DNA from: Variovorax ginsengisoli
Lineage (GTDB): Bacteria; Pseudomonadota; Gammaproteobacteria; Burkholderiales; Burkholderiaceae_C
Direction: 5' to 3'
DNA: 64,000 nucleotides
Assembly (NCBI RefSeq): GCF_030811835.1
Contig: NZ_JAUSRO010000001.1
Span: 248,001-312,000, forward strand
This document shows, one piece after another, positions 46,565 to 56,525 of this stretch. A program made the position numbers and the translations under genes. Under the pieces are notes generated by a model that made no database searches, had not been told where the DNA came from, and saw only the letters and a list, made by a program, of their open reading frames with translations. Positions within the stretch are counted from its first letter, which is position 1, and the number at the start of each line of letters is the position of its first letter.

Positions 46565-47770
46565 ATGGAAAGCTATTACCTCGACTGGGCCAACCTGCTG
46601 CTGCGCTGGGTCCACGTCATCACCGCCATCGCCTGGATCGGCGCCTCCTTCTACTTCGTGATGCTGGACAACAGCCTCGAAAAACCGCAGGACGCCGAGT
46701 CGCTCGACAAAGGCGTCGGTGGCGAACAGTGGGCGGTGCACGGCGGCGGCTTCTACAACATGCAGAAGTACGCGCTGGCCCCGAAGAAGCTGCCCGACCA
46801 CCTGCACTGGTCGTACTGGGAGAGCTATTCCACCTGGCTTACCGGCTTCGCGCTCTTCACGATGTCGTACCTGTGGAATGCCAGCACGTACCTCATCGAC
46901 AAGTCCAAGATGGATTGGCAGCCGGGCGCCGCCATCTCGGTGGCACTGGCCTTCTTCGTCGTATTCTGGATCGTCTACGACGGCATCTGCCAGATCTTCG
47001 GCCGTCGCAAGCACGGCGATGCGATCGTCGGCGTGCTGGTCGCGATCTTCGTCGCCTTCGCCGCCTGGCTGGCCTGCCACTGGTTCGCCGGCCGCGCGGC
47101 CTTCCTGCTGGTCGGCGCGATGATGGCCACGACCATGAGCGGCAACGTGTTCTTCTGGATCATCCCCGGCCAGCGCGAGAACGTGGCACTGATGCGCCAG
47201 GGCAAGCCGGTCAACCCGATCCACGGCCAGCGCGGCAAGCAGCGCAGCGTGCACAACACCTACTTCACGCTGCCGGTGCTGTTCGCGATGCTGAGCAACC
47301 ACTACAGCTTCACCTACACGCACAAGTACAACTGGGTGGTGCTGCTGCTCATCATGCTCGGCGGCGCCGCCATCCGGCAGTTTTTCGTGGTGCGCCACCG
47401 CTTCAAGCTGGGCAATGCGAAGAATCCGCTGCCTTACGCGATGGTCGGCGTCGCCGTGCTCGGGCTGACCATCGTCTGGATGAAGCCCGAGCCCGTCGCG
47501 GCACCGGCGCCCGGCACGCCCGTGGCGACGGTGAGCTTCGGCGAGGTGCAGAAGGTGCTGGAGCAGCGCTGCTACATGTGCCACGGCGCCGCGGTGCAGA
47601 TGAAGAACGTGCGGCTGGACACGCCCGACCAGGTCGCATTGCACGCCCAGGCGGTCTACCAGCAGGCGGTGGTCACGAAGATCATGCCGATGAACAATGC
47701 CACCGGCATCACGGATGCGGAACGTGACCTGATCGGGCGCTGGTTCATCGCCGGCGCCAAGACCCACTGA
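46565..47770 (+). CDS. puuD: Urate hydroxylase PuuD (membrane urate oxidase with cytochrome c domain)
   Basis: Membrane-bound enzyme that hydroxylates urate to 5-hydroxyisourate and passes electrons to the respiratory chain, 401 residues. Eight or so membrane helices (about 10-315) hold conserved histidines in LLLRWVHVITAIAWIGASFYFVM and the HLHWSYWESY region. A C-terminal cytochrome c domain has the heme motif C336-Y-M-C339-H340 and a probable distal Met in IMPMNN. This avoids the cofactor-free UOX and FAD HpxO enzymes, neither of which is present here. It sits downstream of xdhC and upstream of a TonB receptor. Confidence 0.94.
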   Translation: MESYYLDWANLLLRWVHVITAIAWIGASFYFVMLDNSLEKPQDAESLDKGVGGEQWAVHGGGFYNMQKYALAPKKLPDHLHWSYWESYSTWLTGFALFTMSYLWNASTYLIDKSKMDWQPGAAISVALAFFVVFWIVYDGICQIFGRRKHGDAIVGVLVAIFVAFAAWLACHWFAGRAAFLLVGAMMATTMSGNVFFWIIPGQRENVALMRQGKPVNPIHGQRGKQRSVHNTYFTLPVLFAMLSNHYSFTYTHKYNWVVLLLIMLGGAAIRQFFVVRHRFKLGNAKNPLPYAMVGVAVLGLTIVWMKPEPVAAPAPGTPVATVSFGEVQKVLEQRCYMCHGAAVQMKNVRLDTPDQVALHAQAVYQQAVVTKIMPMNNATGITDAERDLIGRWFIAGAKTH

Positions 47771-47923
47771 CGCGCGGCAGGCAGACCTTGCCGCTGCCAG
47801 ATTTCACACGGAAGACCGGTTCCAGTCAGGTTGACTGGCTATAGTCCCGCGGTCCCCGCAAGCCAGAACGCGAAAGAAGTTCCAGCCAGCGAACGTTGTC
47901 AAACGCTCCACCTGGTCTTCTTC

Positions 47924-50092
47924 ATGCTTCTCTCCATTCCCACGGCGCGCTGCGCCGTCGCGCAGGCCGCGCTCATGGTGCTGGCCGCCTACGCCGTCAC
48001 GGCGCAGGCGCAAACCCTCCCACAAGTGGACGTCACGTCGGACCAGACGCACGGCGCGGACTACGCGCCCGCCGACAGCACCACCGCGGCCAAGGTGAAC
48101 GCGCCGCTGCGCGACATTCCGCAGACGGTCAACATCGTGACGCAGGAAGTCATGCGCGACCAGGGCGCCCGCAGCGTGCAGGACGTGATGAAGACCGTGC
48201 CGTCCGTCGGCCTCGCCACCGGCGACGGGCAGCGTGATGCGACCGTGATCCGCGGCTTCACCGCGCTGTACGACATCTATCTCGACGGCGTGCGCGACGA
48301 TGCGCAGTATTTTCGCGACCTCTACAACATCGAGCGCGTCGAGGTCCTCAAGGGCCCGGCCGCGGCGCTCTACGGCCGAGGTTCGTCGGGCGGGCTGATC
48401 AACCTCGTCACGAAGAAGCCGTCCTTCACAGCGGGCGGTGATGTCGGTGTGACCGTCGGCAGCTACGGCCTCAAGCGCACCGACTTCGGCATCAACCAGC
48501 CGGTGAACGATAACCTCGCCGTGCGGCTCGACGGCGCGCTGGAAGATTCCGACAGCTATCGCACCAACGGCTACGTGCGCAGCCAGGCCATCTCGCCCAG
48601 CATCCTGTGGAAAGACGCCGACCAGAGTCTGCTGGTGCAGTTCAACTACCAGCACCAGGAACGCAGCATCGACTTCGGCGTGCCGGGCCTGGCGTCCACC
48701 GGCCGGCCGGCGGACGTGCCGCGCAACACCTACTACGGCGCGGCCGACGCCAACCGCCTCGATCACACCATCTCCACGATGGAGGCCAGCACCATTCAGT
48801 ACAAGCGGCGCCTGTCCGACACGACGGGGTTCACCAACACGCTGCGTTACTACGATTATTCGCTCGACCGGCGCCACACCCGGATCGGCTCTGTCAACGA
48901 CAGCGGCGCGGTGCCATTGGCGCTGCTGTCGCGTGGCTCAGTCCAGCGCTACGAGCATGGCTGGTTCAACCAGTCCGAGATCAGCCACGACCTGACGCTC
49001 GGCGACACCACGCACAAGCTTCTGTTCGGCATCGAGGTCGGCGAGCAGGACCGCTTCCAGGCCGTCACCAACGCGGCCACCAACCGCGCCGGGTATTCGT
49101 TCAGCACCCCTGTTTTCGCGCCGGTCGTTCGCGACCTGCCGTACGACGTGCCGCTGTCGCAGGCGTCTTCCCCGACCACGGGCTACACGGTGAACACCAC
49201 GCGCAGCGCCTATGTGCAGTCGCTGTCGACCTGGACGCCGACCATCAAGACCCTGGTCGGCCTGCGCTACGACGTCTTCGGGCAGAAATACGACGACCAG
49301 TTGCCGGCCAACGCCGACCTGTCGCGCACCGATCGCAACTTCTCGCCGCGCGCCGGCCTGGTGTGGCAGCCCACGACGACCCAGAGTTACTACGTCTCGG
49401 GCACCCGGTCGTACCAGCCCTCGGGCGAAGCGGGCCCGCTGGCCACCAACAACGCAGACCTCCAGCCCGAGCAGAGCACCAACTGGGAAGTGGGTTCCAA
49501 GACCGACCTGTTCAATGGCGCCGCCTCGGTCACCGCGGCGATCTACCAGTTGACGCGCAGCGACGTGAAATACACCGACCCGGTGCTGAACAAGCTGGTG
49601 AACATCGGCGAGCAGCGCGCCCGCGGCCTTGAACTGAGCTTCGCAGGCCAGATTGCGCTGGGCCTCCAGTTGCTGGCCGGCTATTCGTACCTTCAGGCCG
49701 AAGTGACGCGCGGCGTGGGAACGGTGACTGCACCGTTCTCGTCCGCCAAACCGACTCCCCTGCAGGGCAAGACGCTGGCGCTGGCGCCGCGCAACAGCCT
49801 GAACCTGTGGCTGCTGAAGTCGCTGGACGCCTGGGTGCCTGGCGTGCAGATCGGCGGTGGCATCACGGCACGCAGCTACGAGTACGCCAACGTCGACAAC
49901 GCCGTCCGGCTCCCAGGCTATCTCACGGCCGACATGGCGGTGTATTGGCGCCCTGCGCCCAAGGGCTGGAGCGCAGCGGTCAACCTGAAGAACGTGTTCG
50001 ACAGGCATTACTACATATCGGCCAACAACGATGTCGGCATCCTTCCCGGTGCGCCGCGCTCCATCGAATTGAGTGCGCGCTACAGCTTCTGA
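47924..50092 (+). CDS. TonB-dependent outer-membrane receptor, catecholate-siderophore-like
   Basis: Outer-membrane gated channel of 722 residues. A signal peptide ending VTAQA begins at the ATG at 47924. An upstream in-frame start at 47831 would bury it. A TonB-box region leads to the plug domain (about 45-170: PLRDIPQTVNIVTQEV, TVIRGFTALYDIYLDG, ERVEVLKGPAAALYGRGSSGG), and a 22-strand barrel ends in ARYSF. The plug pattern matches Fiu/FhuE-type ferric siderophore receptors. It lies in the purine locus, but its ligand is more likely an iron chelate. The downstream small gene may be co-transcribed. Confidence 0.9.
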   Translation: MLLSIPTARCAVAQAALMVLAAYAVTAQAQTLPQVDVTSDQTHGADYAPADSTTAAKVNAPLRDIPQTVNIVTQEVMRDQGARSVQDVMKTVPSVGLATGDGQRDATVIRGFTALYDIYLDGVRDDAQYFRDLYNIERVEVLKGPAAALYGRGSSGGLINLVTKKPSFTAGGDVGVTVGSYGLKRTDFGINQPVNDNLAVRLDGALEDSDSYRTNGYVRSQAISPSILWKDADQSLLVQFNYQHQERSIDFGVPGLASTGRPADVPRNTYYGAADANRLDHTISTMEASTIQYKRRLSDTTGFTNTLRYYDYSLDRRHTRIGSVNDSGAVPLALLSRGSVQRYEHGWFNQSEISHDLTLGDTTHKLLFGIEVGEQDRFQAVTNAATNRAGYSFSTPVFAPVVRDLPYDVPLSQASSPTTGYTVNTTRSAYVQSLSTWTPTIKTLVGLRYDVFGQKYDDQLPANADLSRTDRNFSPRAGLVWQPTTTQSYYVSGTRSYQPSGEAGPLATNNADLQPEQSTNWEVGSKTDLFNGAASVTAAIYQLTRSDVKYTDPVLNKLVNIGEQRARGLELSFAGQIALGLQLLAGYSYLQAEVTRGVGTVTAPFSSAKPTPLQGKTLALAPRNSLNLWLLKSLDAWVPGVQIGGGITARSYEYANVDNAVRLPGYLTADMAVYWRPAPKGWSAAVNLKNVFDRHYYISANNDVGILPGAPRSIELSARYSF

Positions 50093-50158
50093 GGCGGTGC
50101 CGGCAGCGTACGCTGATTGACAATGGCGCTTTCCAGACCAAGGAGGCGCTTGCGCACC

Positions 50159-50581
50159 ATGTTGACTCATGCCATCCAGCACGTCGGCGACGATCTTCCT
50201 CTCGAGCCGCAAGGCGCGACCAACTTCATCGCGTTTCGCCAGGCCATCGATGCCTTTCCGTGGGCCGACGAACATGCGCAATGGGACGAGCGGCAAGAAG
50301 GCCCGTTTCCGGCGCTGGTGTTGCAGAACGCAGCAGAACAGCGCCAACTCTGGGTCACCGCCCTCAGCGCCGACCTGGCCGGCGAGTACCAACTGCAATC
50401 GGTGTCGATGCAGCTTCGCAAGGGCTTCTTCGGCAAAGCGAAGATGGAGCAGGACGCGACGGTGGTCGACGCGCACGACCGCACCGAAGTCGATCGTCTC
50501 TGCGAGCTGTTCTGCGACGCGCAGTACGAGGCGCTGGACCGTGAGGTCGAGCGGCTGGCGGCACGCGCCAGCGATGATTGA
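50159..50581 (+). CDS. Hypothetical protein
   Basis: Protein of about 140 residues that I do not recognise. It is acidic, rich in Glu, Gln and Ala, has no membrane segment or signal, and seems to be a small soluble alpha/beta protein. AGGAGG at 50141-50146 lies 12 bases before the chosen ATG at 50159. In-frame ATGs at 50117 and 50123 precede that site and are less likely. It follows the TonB receptor by 66 bases and overlaps or abuts the racemase-like gene, which suggests a shared transcript. Confidence 0.65.
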   Translation: MLTHAIQHVGDDLPLEPQGATNFIAFRQAIDAFPWADEHAQWDERQEGPFPALVLQNAAEQRQLWVTALSADLAGEYQLQSVSMQLRKGFFGKAKMEQDATVVDAHDRTEVDRLCELFCDAQYEALDREVERLAARASDD

Positions 50582-50603
50582 GCAGAGCGATTCGAACCGG
50601 CCT

Positions 50604-51272
50604 ATGCACGATCACATTGCCTTTGTGCATACGTCGCCCGTCCATGTACGAACCTTCGACGGCCTGATGGCAGAGCTGGCGCCGGAGCTTCGCGTACGCC
50701 ATGTGGTTGCGAAGGAACTGTTGGCGCTGGCGATGAAGGTCGGCACGAACGACCCAGGGCTGGCCGAACACATCCAGCGCCGCATGCGCGAGGCTGCCGC
50801 GACCGGCGCCCGAGTGGTCGTTTGCACCTGCTCCACGATCGGCGGCGTGGTCGAACAATCACCGACCGACGGCCGCTACGTTGCCGCCCGGATCGACAGG
50901 GCCATGGCGGATCGAGCCGTGACGGCAGGCTCGCGCGTGCTGGTCGTGGCTGCGCTCGAAAGCACGCTGGCACCGACATACGAACTGCTCATGGATTCGG
51001 CCCGGACGCTCGGTCAGGAACTGCGCGTCGACTGTCTTCTCGTGCCCGATGCGTGGGCGCATTTCGTGGCGGGCGAGACGCAAGCGTATGTCGATTGCGT
51101 GGTGGCCGCCGTGGCCGCAGCCGTGCCTCCTCCCGGCGTCGTGGTTCTGGCACAGGCATCGATGGCGCCTGCAACACCGCTGTTGGAGGTAATCGGCATC
51201 AACGCGGTGTCGAGCCCACGCCTCGGCGTACAGCGCGCCATCGCGCAGTTTCAGGCGCAGGCGGCCCGCTGA
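50604..51272 (+). CDS. Asp/Glu racemase superfamily protein with one catalytic Cys
   Basis: Two-lobed alpha/beta protein of 222 residues in the Asp/Glu/hydantoin racemase superfamily. The first-lobe cysteine motif is present as VVVCTCSTIGG. The matching second-lobe segment reads VVVLAQASMAP, where racemases carry a second Cys, so two-base racemisation looks unlikely. Single-Cys members of this superfamily include arylmalonate decarboxylase. An ATG at 50574 overlaps the preceding gene and would add ten residues, so the start is uncertain. The purine setting recalls allantoin racemase, but the missing Cys argues against it. Confidence 0.75.
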   Translation: MHDHIAFVHTSPVHVRTFDGLMAELAPELRVRHVVAKELLALAMKVGTNDPGLAEHIQRRMREAAATGARVVVCTCSTIGGVVEQSPTDGRYVAARIDRAMADRAVTAGSRVLVVAALESTLAPTYELLMDSARTLGQELRVDCLLVPDAWAHFVAGETQAYVDCVVAAVAAAVPPPGVVVLAQASMAPATPLLEVIGINAVSSPRLGVQRAIAQFQAQAAR

Positions 51273-51275
51273 CCT

Positions 51276-52673
51276 TCAGCGTGCCGCAAGCGCCAACGTC
51301 ACAGCCAGCCGGTTGTGCCGCTCCACCAGCGGCCCCAGATCGACGGTCGCTAACTGACCCTCTCTCACCACCACGCGCCCATTGACCACCGTGTACGCCG
51401 CCTGCGGGCTGGCGCACAGCAGCAGGCTCGCAACCGGGTCGTGCACCGCGCCGCCGGCAAAGGCGACGGTGTTCAGGTCGAACAGCGCCAGGTCGGCGCA
51501 CATGCCTGGCGCGAGGTGGCCGATGTCGGTTCGGCCCAGCACCTCGGCACCGCCGCGGGTGGCGATGGCGAGCGCGTCGCGTGCCGTCATTTCCGAAGGG
51601 CCGTGGTCGCAGCCGAAGGGTTCGAGCGATCGGCCCACGCGCGCCAGCAACAACGCCTGACGTGCTTCGTTGACCATGTGCGCGCCGTCGTTGCTCGCAC
51701 TGCCGTCCACGCCCAGACCCACCGGCACGCCGGCATCGAGCATGCGGCGGATGGGCGCGATGCCCGAGGCGAGCCGCATGTTGCTGCAGGGGCAGTGCGC
51801 CACGCCGGTCTTGGTCTTCGCGAAGAGCGCGATGCCGGCAGCGTCGAGCTTCACGCAGTGCGCATGCCACACGTCGTGGCCGAGCCAGCCGAGGTCCTGC
51901 GCGTACTCGGTGGGCGTGCAGTTGAACTTCTCGCGGCTGTAGGCGATGTCGTGGTCGTTCTCGGCCAGGTGGGTGTGCAGTCGCACGCCTTGTCCCTTGA
52001 ACGAGCGCGCCAGCAGCGCCGATTCGCGCATCAGGTCGCGGCTCACGCTGAAGGGCGAGCAAGGCGCCACCGCCACGTTCACCATCGCGCCGTGTGCGGC
52101 GTCGTGGTGCGTTTCGATCAGGCGCTGCGTGTCGGCCAGGATGGCGTCTTCGCGTTCGACCACGCGGTCGGGCGGCAGGCCGCCCTGCGAGGCGCCGACG
52201 CTCATGCTGCCGCGGGTCGCCACGAAGCGCATGCCGATCTCGCGCGCCGCGTCGATGCTGTCGTCCAGCCGCACGCCGTTGGGGTAGATGTAGAGGTGGT
52301 CGCTGCTGGTGGTGCAGCCCGACAACAGCAGCTCGGCCATGGCGACCTGGGTCGACACGTGCACCATTTCCGGCGTGAGCCCCGACCAGATCGGGTACAG
52401 GCCGCGCAACCACGAGAACAGTTCCGCGTCCTGCACGGCAGGAATGGCCCGCGTGAGCGACTGGTACATGTGGTGGTGCGTGTTCACCAGCCCAGGCACG
52501 ACGAGATGGCCGCGCGCATCGATCACCTCGTCCGCCGTCTGCGGCAAGTCGGCCGTCGATCCGATGGCCTCGATGCGGTTTTCGCGCACGAAGACCGACG
52601 CATCGCGCCACTCGGTGCGGTTGTCGTCGAAGGTGGCGACGCAGGTCGCGTTGCGGATCAGCAGGGTGGTCAT
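51276..52673 (-). CDS. Amidohydrolase, probable 8-oxoguanine deaminase
   Basis: Zinc-dependent TIM-barrel deaminase of the AtzA/TrzN/guanine deaminase group, 465 residues from the ATG at 52673. Metal and substrate residues appear in VNTHHHMYQSLTRA, HTHLAEND, WHAHCVKL and GLGVDGSASND. The long acidic and aromatic insertion after the HxH motif (QDAELFSWLRGLYPIW) is like that of characterised 8-oxoguanine deaminases, which convert 8-oxoguanine to urate. Its product would enter the PuuD pathway directly. It is divergent from glycerate kinase (38 bases). Guanine or triazine-type substrates remain possible. Confidence 0.85.
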   Translation of the reverse strand: MTTLLIRNATCVATFDDNRTEWRDASVFVRENRIEAIGSTADLPQTADEVIDARGHLVVPGLVNTHHHMYQSLTRAIPAVQDAELFSWLRGLYPIWSGLTPEMVHVSTQVAMAELLLSGCTTSSDHLYIYPNGVRLDDSIDAAREIGMRFVATRGSMSVGASQGGLPPDRVVEREDAILADTQRLIETHHDAAHGAMVNVAVAPCSPFSVSRDLMRESALLARSFKGQGVRLHTHLAENDHDIAYSREKFNCTPTEYAQDLGWLGHDVWHAHCVKLDAAGIALFAKTKTGVAHCPCSNMRLASGIAPIRRMLDAGVPVGLGVDGSASNDGAHMVNEARQALLLARVGRSLEPFGCDHGPSEMTARDALAIATRGGAEVLGRTDIGHLAPGMCADLALFDLNTVAFAGGAVHDPVASLLLCASPQAAYTVVNGRVVVREGQLATVDLGPLVERHNRLAVTLALAAR

Positions 52674-52711
52674 GGCGCGAGCAGACAGAATAGAGTGTGG
52701 AGACAACGCAA

Positions 52712-54058
52712 ATGATCGCACCGAACACCTCTTCCGAAGCACCCGGCGTGCCCGATGCACGCACTGCCCCGCGCGAGTTCCTCGCGCATCTGTACGGCGT
52801 TGCCGTCGAACGCGCCTTGCCGCTCATCGGCATGGCGCCGTGCCTGCCAAAGCCGCCCAACGGCCGGACGCTGGTGCTGGGCGCCGGCAAAGCCGGCGGC
52901 TCGATGGCGCAGGCGCTCGAGGCCCTGTGGCCGGCCGACGCACCGCTGTCGGGCCTGGTGGTCACGCGCTACGGCCACATCCCGCTGCGGCCCGACGGGC
53001 TCGCATCGCGCATCGAGGTTGTCGAGGCCGCGCACCCCGTGCCCGACGCGGCCGGGTTGAAGGCGGCGGAGCGCATCCTGGCGCTGACCGAAGGGCTCAC
53101 GGCCGACGATCTGGTGCTGTGCCTGATCTCCGGCGGGGGGTCGGCGCTGCTCACGCTGCCGGCCGACGGACTGACGCTGGAAGACAAGCAGCGCATCAAT
53201 ACGCAACTGCTCGAGAGCGGTGCCCACATCGGCGAGATGAACTGCGTGCGCAAGCACCTGTCGCGCATCAAGGGCGGCCGGCTGGCGGCGGCCTGCGCGC
53301 CGGCGCGGGTGGTCACGCTCACCATCAGCGACGTGCCGGGCGACGACCCGGCTGTCATCGCGAGCGGCCCCACGGTGCCCGACGCCACCACCTGCGCCGA
53401 CGCGATGGTGATCCTCGATCGCTACGGCATCGAGGTGCCGGCGCCGGTGCGTGCGCAGCTGGAAAGCGGCGCGCTCGAAACACCCAAGCCGCAAGACGCC
53501 GTGTTCCAGGGCCACACCACGCACCTCATTGCGACGCCGCAGCAATCGCTCGAAGCGGCGGCCGACGCCGCACGCGCGGCGGGTATCGAAGCGCACATCC
53601 TGAGCGACGAGATGGAAGGCGAATCACGCGAGGTCGGCAAGGTGCATGGCGCGCTGGCGCGTGCGGTCGCGCTGCGGGGGGCGCCCTTCGCGAAGCCCTG
53701 CGTGATCCTCTCGGGCGGCGAGACCACGGTGACGATCCGCCCGCGCCAGCCCGGCCAGGCCAAGGGCCGCGGAGGCCGTGCCGGCGAGTTCTGCCTGGGC
53801 CTGGCTGGCGCGCTGGCCGGCCAGCCCGGCGTGTGGGCGCTGGCGGCGGACACCGACGGCATCGACGGCGTGGAGGACAACGCCGGCGCCTTCGTCGCGC
53901 CGGACACCCTGGCGCGCGCGACGGCCCAGGGCCGCAAGCTCGCCGACCACCTCGACCGCAACGACGCCTATGGCTACTTCGAGGCCATCGGCGACCTGCT
54001 GGTCACGGGGCCGACCCACACCAACGTCAACGACTTCCGGGCGCTGCTGATTCTCTGA
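52712..54058 (+). CDS. Glycerate 2-kinase, GckA/TtuD type
   Basis: Kinase of the MOFRL/DUF4147 family that makes 2-phosphoglycerate from D-glycerate, 448 residues. Motifs include LGAGKAGGSMAQALE, CLISGGGSALLTLP, VRKHLSRIKGGRLA, ISDVPGDDPAVIASGPT and the MOFRL-domain ADTDGIDG. The ATG at 52712 has GGAG nine bases upstream. A GTG at 52697 is a weaker alternative. Glyoxylate from ureidoglycolate is usually channelled through tartronate semialdehyde to glycerate, so the gene fits the end of the purine route. The carboligase and reductase for that route are not in the window. Confidence 0.92.
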   Translation: MIAPNTSSEAPGVPDARTAPREFLAHLYGVAVERALPLIGMAPCLPKPPNGRTLVLGAGKAGGSMAQALEALWPADAPLSGLVVTRYGHIPLRPDGLASRIEVVEAAHPVPDAAGLKAAERILALTEGLTADDLVLCLISGGGSALLTLPADGLTLEDKQRINTQLLESGAHIGEMNCVRKHLSRIKGGRLAAACAPARVVTLTISDVPGDDPAVIASGPTVPDATTCADAMVILDRYGIEVPAPVRAQLESGALETPKPQDAVFQGHTTHLIATPQQSLEAAADAARAAGIEAHILSDEMEGESREVGKVHGALARAVALRGAPFAKPCVILSGGETTVTIRPRQPGQAKGRGGRAGEFCLGLAGALAGQPGVWALAADTDGIDGVEDNAGAFVAPDTLARATAQGRKLADHLDRNDAYGYFEAIGDLLVTGPTHTNVNDFRALLIL

Positions 54059-54079
54059 GCGGCGTGCCTCTCAGCCATC

Positions 54080-54799
54080 TCAGATGGCGCGCTGATTCAC
54101 GCGTGCCGAGAGCTGCTCCGCGCTTTCCCTGCGCTCGCTGTAGCGGTCCACCAGGTAGCCGGCCGCGTCGCGGGTGAGCAGGGTGAACTTCACCAGTTCC
54201 TCCATCACATCGACCACGCGCTCGTAGTACGCCGACGGCTTCATGCGGCCGGCATCGTCGAACTCCAGGAACGCCTTGGCCACCGACGACTGGTTGGGGA
54301 TGGTGACCATGCGCATCCAGCGCCCGAGCACCCGCAGCTGGTTGACGGCGTTGAAGGACTGCGAGCCGCCCGACACCTCCATCACCGCCAGCGTCTTGCC
54401 CTGCGTGGGCCGTGCGGCCCCGATGGACAAGGGAAGCCAGTCGATCTGCGCCTTCATGAGGCCGGTCATGGCGCCGTGGCGCTCGGGCGAGGTCCAGACC
54501 ATGCCCTCGGACCATTGCGCCAGGTCGCGCAGCTCCTGCACCTTCGGGTGATCGTCGGGCGCGTCGTCCGGCATCGGCAGGCCGCGTGGGTCGAAGATGC
54601 GCGGCTCCGCGCCCAGGGCCTGCAGCAGCCGTGCCGCCTCTTCGGTCAGAAGGCGGCTGTACGAACGCTCGCGCAGCGAGCCGTAGAGCAGCAGGATACG
54701 GGGCGGGTGCGCGGCCCGCTCGGCCGGGTGCAGCCGTTGCAGATCTGTCTTGTGGAAAAGCCCGGCGTCGATGTTGGGAAGCTCAGGACTTGTCGACAC
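54080..54799 (-). CDS. arsH: Arsenical resistance protein ArsH
   Basis: NADPH-dependent FMN reductase that oxidises organoarsenicals or acts as a quinone reductase, 239 residues from a GTG at 54799. AGGGGC lies a few bases before this start, which is inside the end of arsC (17-base overlap). Motifs are [37 protein letters not shown] and [17 protein letters not shown], all typical of ArsH. It is the last gene of arsR-arsB-arsC-arsH. A longer frame from 54877 would overlap arsC much further. Confidence 0.93.
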   Translation of the reverse strand: MSTSPELPNIDAGLFHKTDLQRLHPAERAAHPPRILLLYGSLRERSYSRLLTEEAARLLQALGAEPRIFDPRGLPMPDDAPDDHPKVQELRDLAQWSEGMVWTSPERHGAMTGLMKAQIDWLPLSIGAARPTQGKTLAVMEVSGGSQSFNAVNQLRVLGRWMRMVTIPNQSSVAKAFLEFDDAGRMKPSAYYERVVDVMEELVKFTLLTRDAAGYLVDRYSERRESAEQLSARVNQRAI

Positions 54800-55214
54800 G
54801 CTGCCCCTTCGCGTCGACCACCGCTTCGCCGTCTTCCTTGGCGAACGCGCCCTGTTGGGGTTGCGGCAGGATGTCAAGCACCACCTCCGACGGCCGGCAC
54901 AGCCGGGTGCCCAGCGGCGTGACGACGATGGGCCGGTTGATCAGGATCGGGTGCTGCAGCATGAAGTCGATGAGCTGCGCGTCGGTCCACTTCGGGTCGC
55001 CGAGGCCGAGCTCGTCGTAGGGCGAGCCCTTTTGCCGCAGCACGTCGCGCACGGGCACGCCCATCGCGGCGATCAGGCGTTCGAGCGTGGCGCGGTCGGG
55101 CGGGGTCTTGAGGTACTCGATCACGGTGGGATCTTCGCCCGAATTGCGGATCAGCGCGAGCACGTTGCGGGAGGTGCCGCAGGCGGGGTTGTGATAGATC
55201 GTGATGTGGGTCAT
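54783..55214 (-). CDS. arsC: Arsenate reductase, glutaredoxin-dependent
   Basis: Cytosolic reductase of arsenate to arsenite, 143 residues. The thioredoxin-like fold shows the N-terminal [16 protein letters not shown] with the catalytic Cys. The arginines that hold arsenate in this family can be seen in [17 protein letters not shown]. The length matches E. coli plasmid ArsC (141). It starts 30 bases after the arsB stop and its end overlaps arsH by 17 bases. It supplies arsenite to ArsB. Confidence 0.95.
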   Translation of the reverse strand: MTHITIYHNPACGTSRNVLALIRNSGEDPTVIEYLKTPPDRATLERLIAAMGVPVRDVLRQKGSPYDELGLGDPKWTDAQLIDFMLQHPILINRPIVVTPLGTRLCRPSEVVLDILPQPQQGAFAKEDGEAVVDAKGQRVDKS

Positions 55215-55244
55215 GGGGATCGATGAAAGGATGGTCGTCGGGAT

Positions 55245-56525
55245 TCAGCCGAGGCGGAAGGCCAGTGCGGCCAGGGTGGCAAACAGCACCGGCACGGTCA
55301 GCACGACACCGACCTGGAAGTAGTAGCCCCAGGCGATGGTGGTGCCCTTTTTCGCCAGCACGTGCAGCCAGAGCAGCGTGGCCAGGCTGCCGATGGGCGT
55401 GATCTTCGGGCCGAGGTCGCAGCCGATGACGTTGGCGTAGATCATCGCTTCCTTCACCACGCCGGTGGCACCCGAAGCGTCGATGGACAGCGCGCCGATC
55501 AGCACGGTGGGCATGTTGTTCATCACGGACGACAGCAGCGCCGTGAGGAAGCCGGTGCCCAGCGCCGCGCCCCAGACGCCGCCCTGCGCAAAGACGTTCA
55601 GCAGCCCGGCGATGCGGTCGGTGAGCCCGGCGTTGCGCAGACCGTAGACCACCAGGTACATGCCGAGCGAGAAGATCACGATCTGCCAAGGTGCGCCGCG
55701 CAGCACCTTGCGCGTGCTGATCACCGAGCCGCGCGCCGCCACGGCCAGAAGCAGGGCGGCACCGACGGCGGCCACCGCGCTCACCGGCACGCCCAGCGGC
55801 TCCAGGCCGAAGAAGCCGATGAGCAGCAGAACCAGCACCACCCAGCCCGCGCGGAAGGTCGCCCGGTCCTTGATCGCGGCCGAAGGCGACTTGAGTTGCC
55901 CCAGGTCGTAGGTGGCAGGAATGACGCGCCGGAAATACAGCATCAGCACCGCCAGACTGGCCAGCACCGAGGCCATGTTGACCGGGACCATCACCGCGGC
56001 GTACGCGTCGAAGCCGATCTTGAAGAAGTCGGCCGAGACGATGTTCACCAGGTTCGAGACGATCAGCGGCAGGCTGGCGGTGTCGGCGATGAAGCCGGCC
56101 GCCATGACGAAGGCCAGGGTGGCCGCCGGCGTGAAGCCCAGGGCGACCAGCATGGCCATGACGATGGGCGTGAGGATCAGCGCCGCGCCATCGTTGGCGA
56201 AAAGCGCCGACACGGCCGCGCCGAGCAGCACGATGAAGGCGAACAGCAGCCGCCCGCGGCCGCCACCCCAGCGCGCGACGTGCAGGGCGGCCCATTCGAA
56301 GAAACCGGCCTCATCGAGCAGCAGGCTGATGAGGATCACGGCCACGAAGGTGGCGGTCGCGTTCCAGACGATGCCCCAGACGACCGCGATGTCGCTGAGT
56401 TGGACAACGCCCAGCACCAGGGCGATCACGGCGCCGAGCGACGCACTCCAGCCGATGCCCAGTCCCCTGGGTTGCCAGATGACCAGGACAAGCGTGACGA
56501 TGAAAAGGAGGATCGCCGTCAGCAT
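55245..56525 (-). CDS. arsB: Arsenite efflux pump ArsB
   Basis: Inner-membrane arsenite/H+ antiporter, 426 residues with about 12 helices. Diagnostic segments include [54 protein letters not shown] and [28 protein letters not shown], as in ArsB rather than the Acr3 family. The ATG at 56525 lies inside the end of arsR (7-base overlap), so the two are translationally coupled. No arsA or arsD gene is present, so efflux should run on proton motive force alone. Confidence 0.95.
   Translation of the reverse strand: MLTAILLFIVTLVLVIWQPRGLGIGWSASLGAVIALVLGVVQLSDIAVVWGIVWNATATFVAVILISLLLDEAGFFEWAALHVARWGGGRGRLLFAFIVLLGAAVSALFANDGAALILTPIVMAMLVALGFTPAATLAFVMAAGFIADTASLPLIVSNLVNIVSADFFKIGFDAYAAVMVPVNMASVLASLAVLMLYFRRVIPATYDLGQLKSPSAAIKDRATFRAGWVVLVLLLIGFFGLEPLGVPVSAVAAVGAALLLAVAARGSVISTRKVLRGAPWQIVIFSLGMYLVVYGLRNAGLTDRIAGLLNVFAQGGVWGAALGTGFLTALLSSVMNNMPTVLIGALSIDASGATGVVKEAMIYANVIGCDLGPKITPIGSLATLLWLHVLAKKGTTIAWGYYFQVGVVLTVPVLFATLAALAFRLG

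Noticed and set aside
50604..51272. Assignment as allantoin racemase
   Set aside because: Position in a purine locus is suggestive, but the second catalytic Cys is absent.
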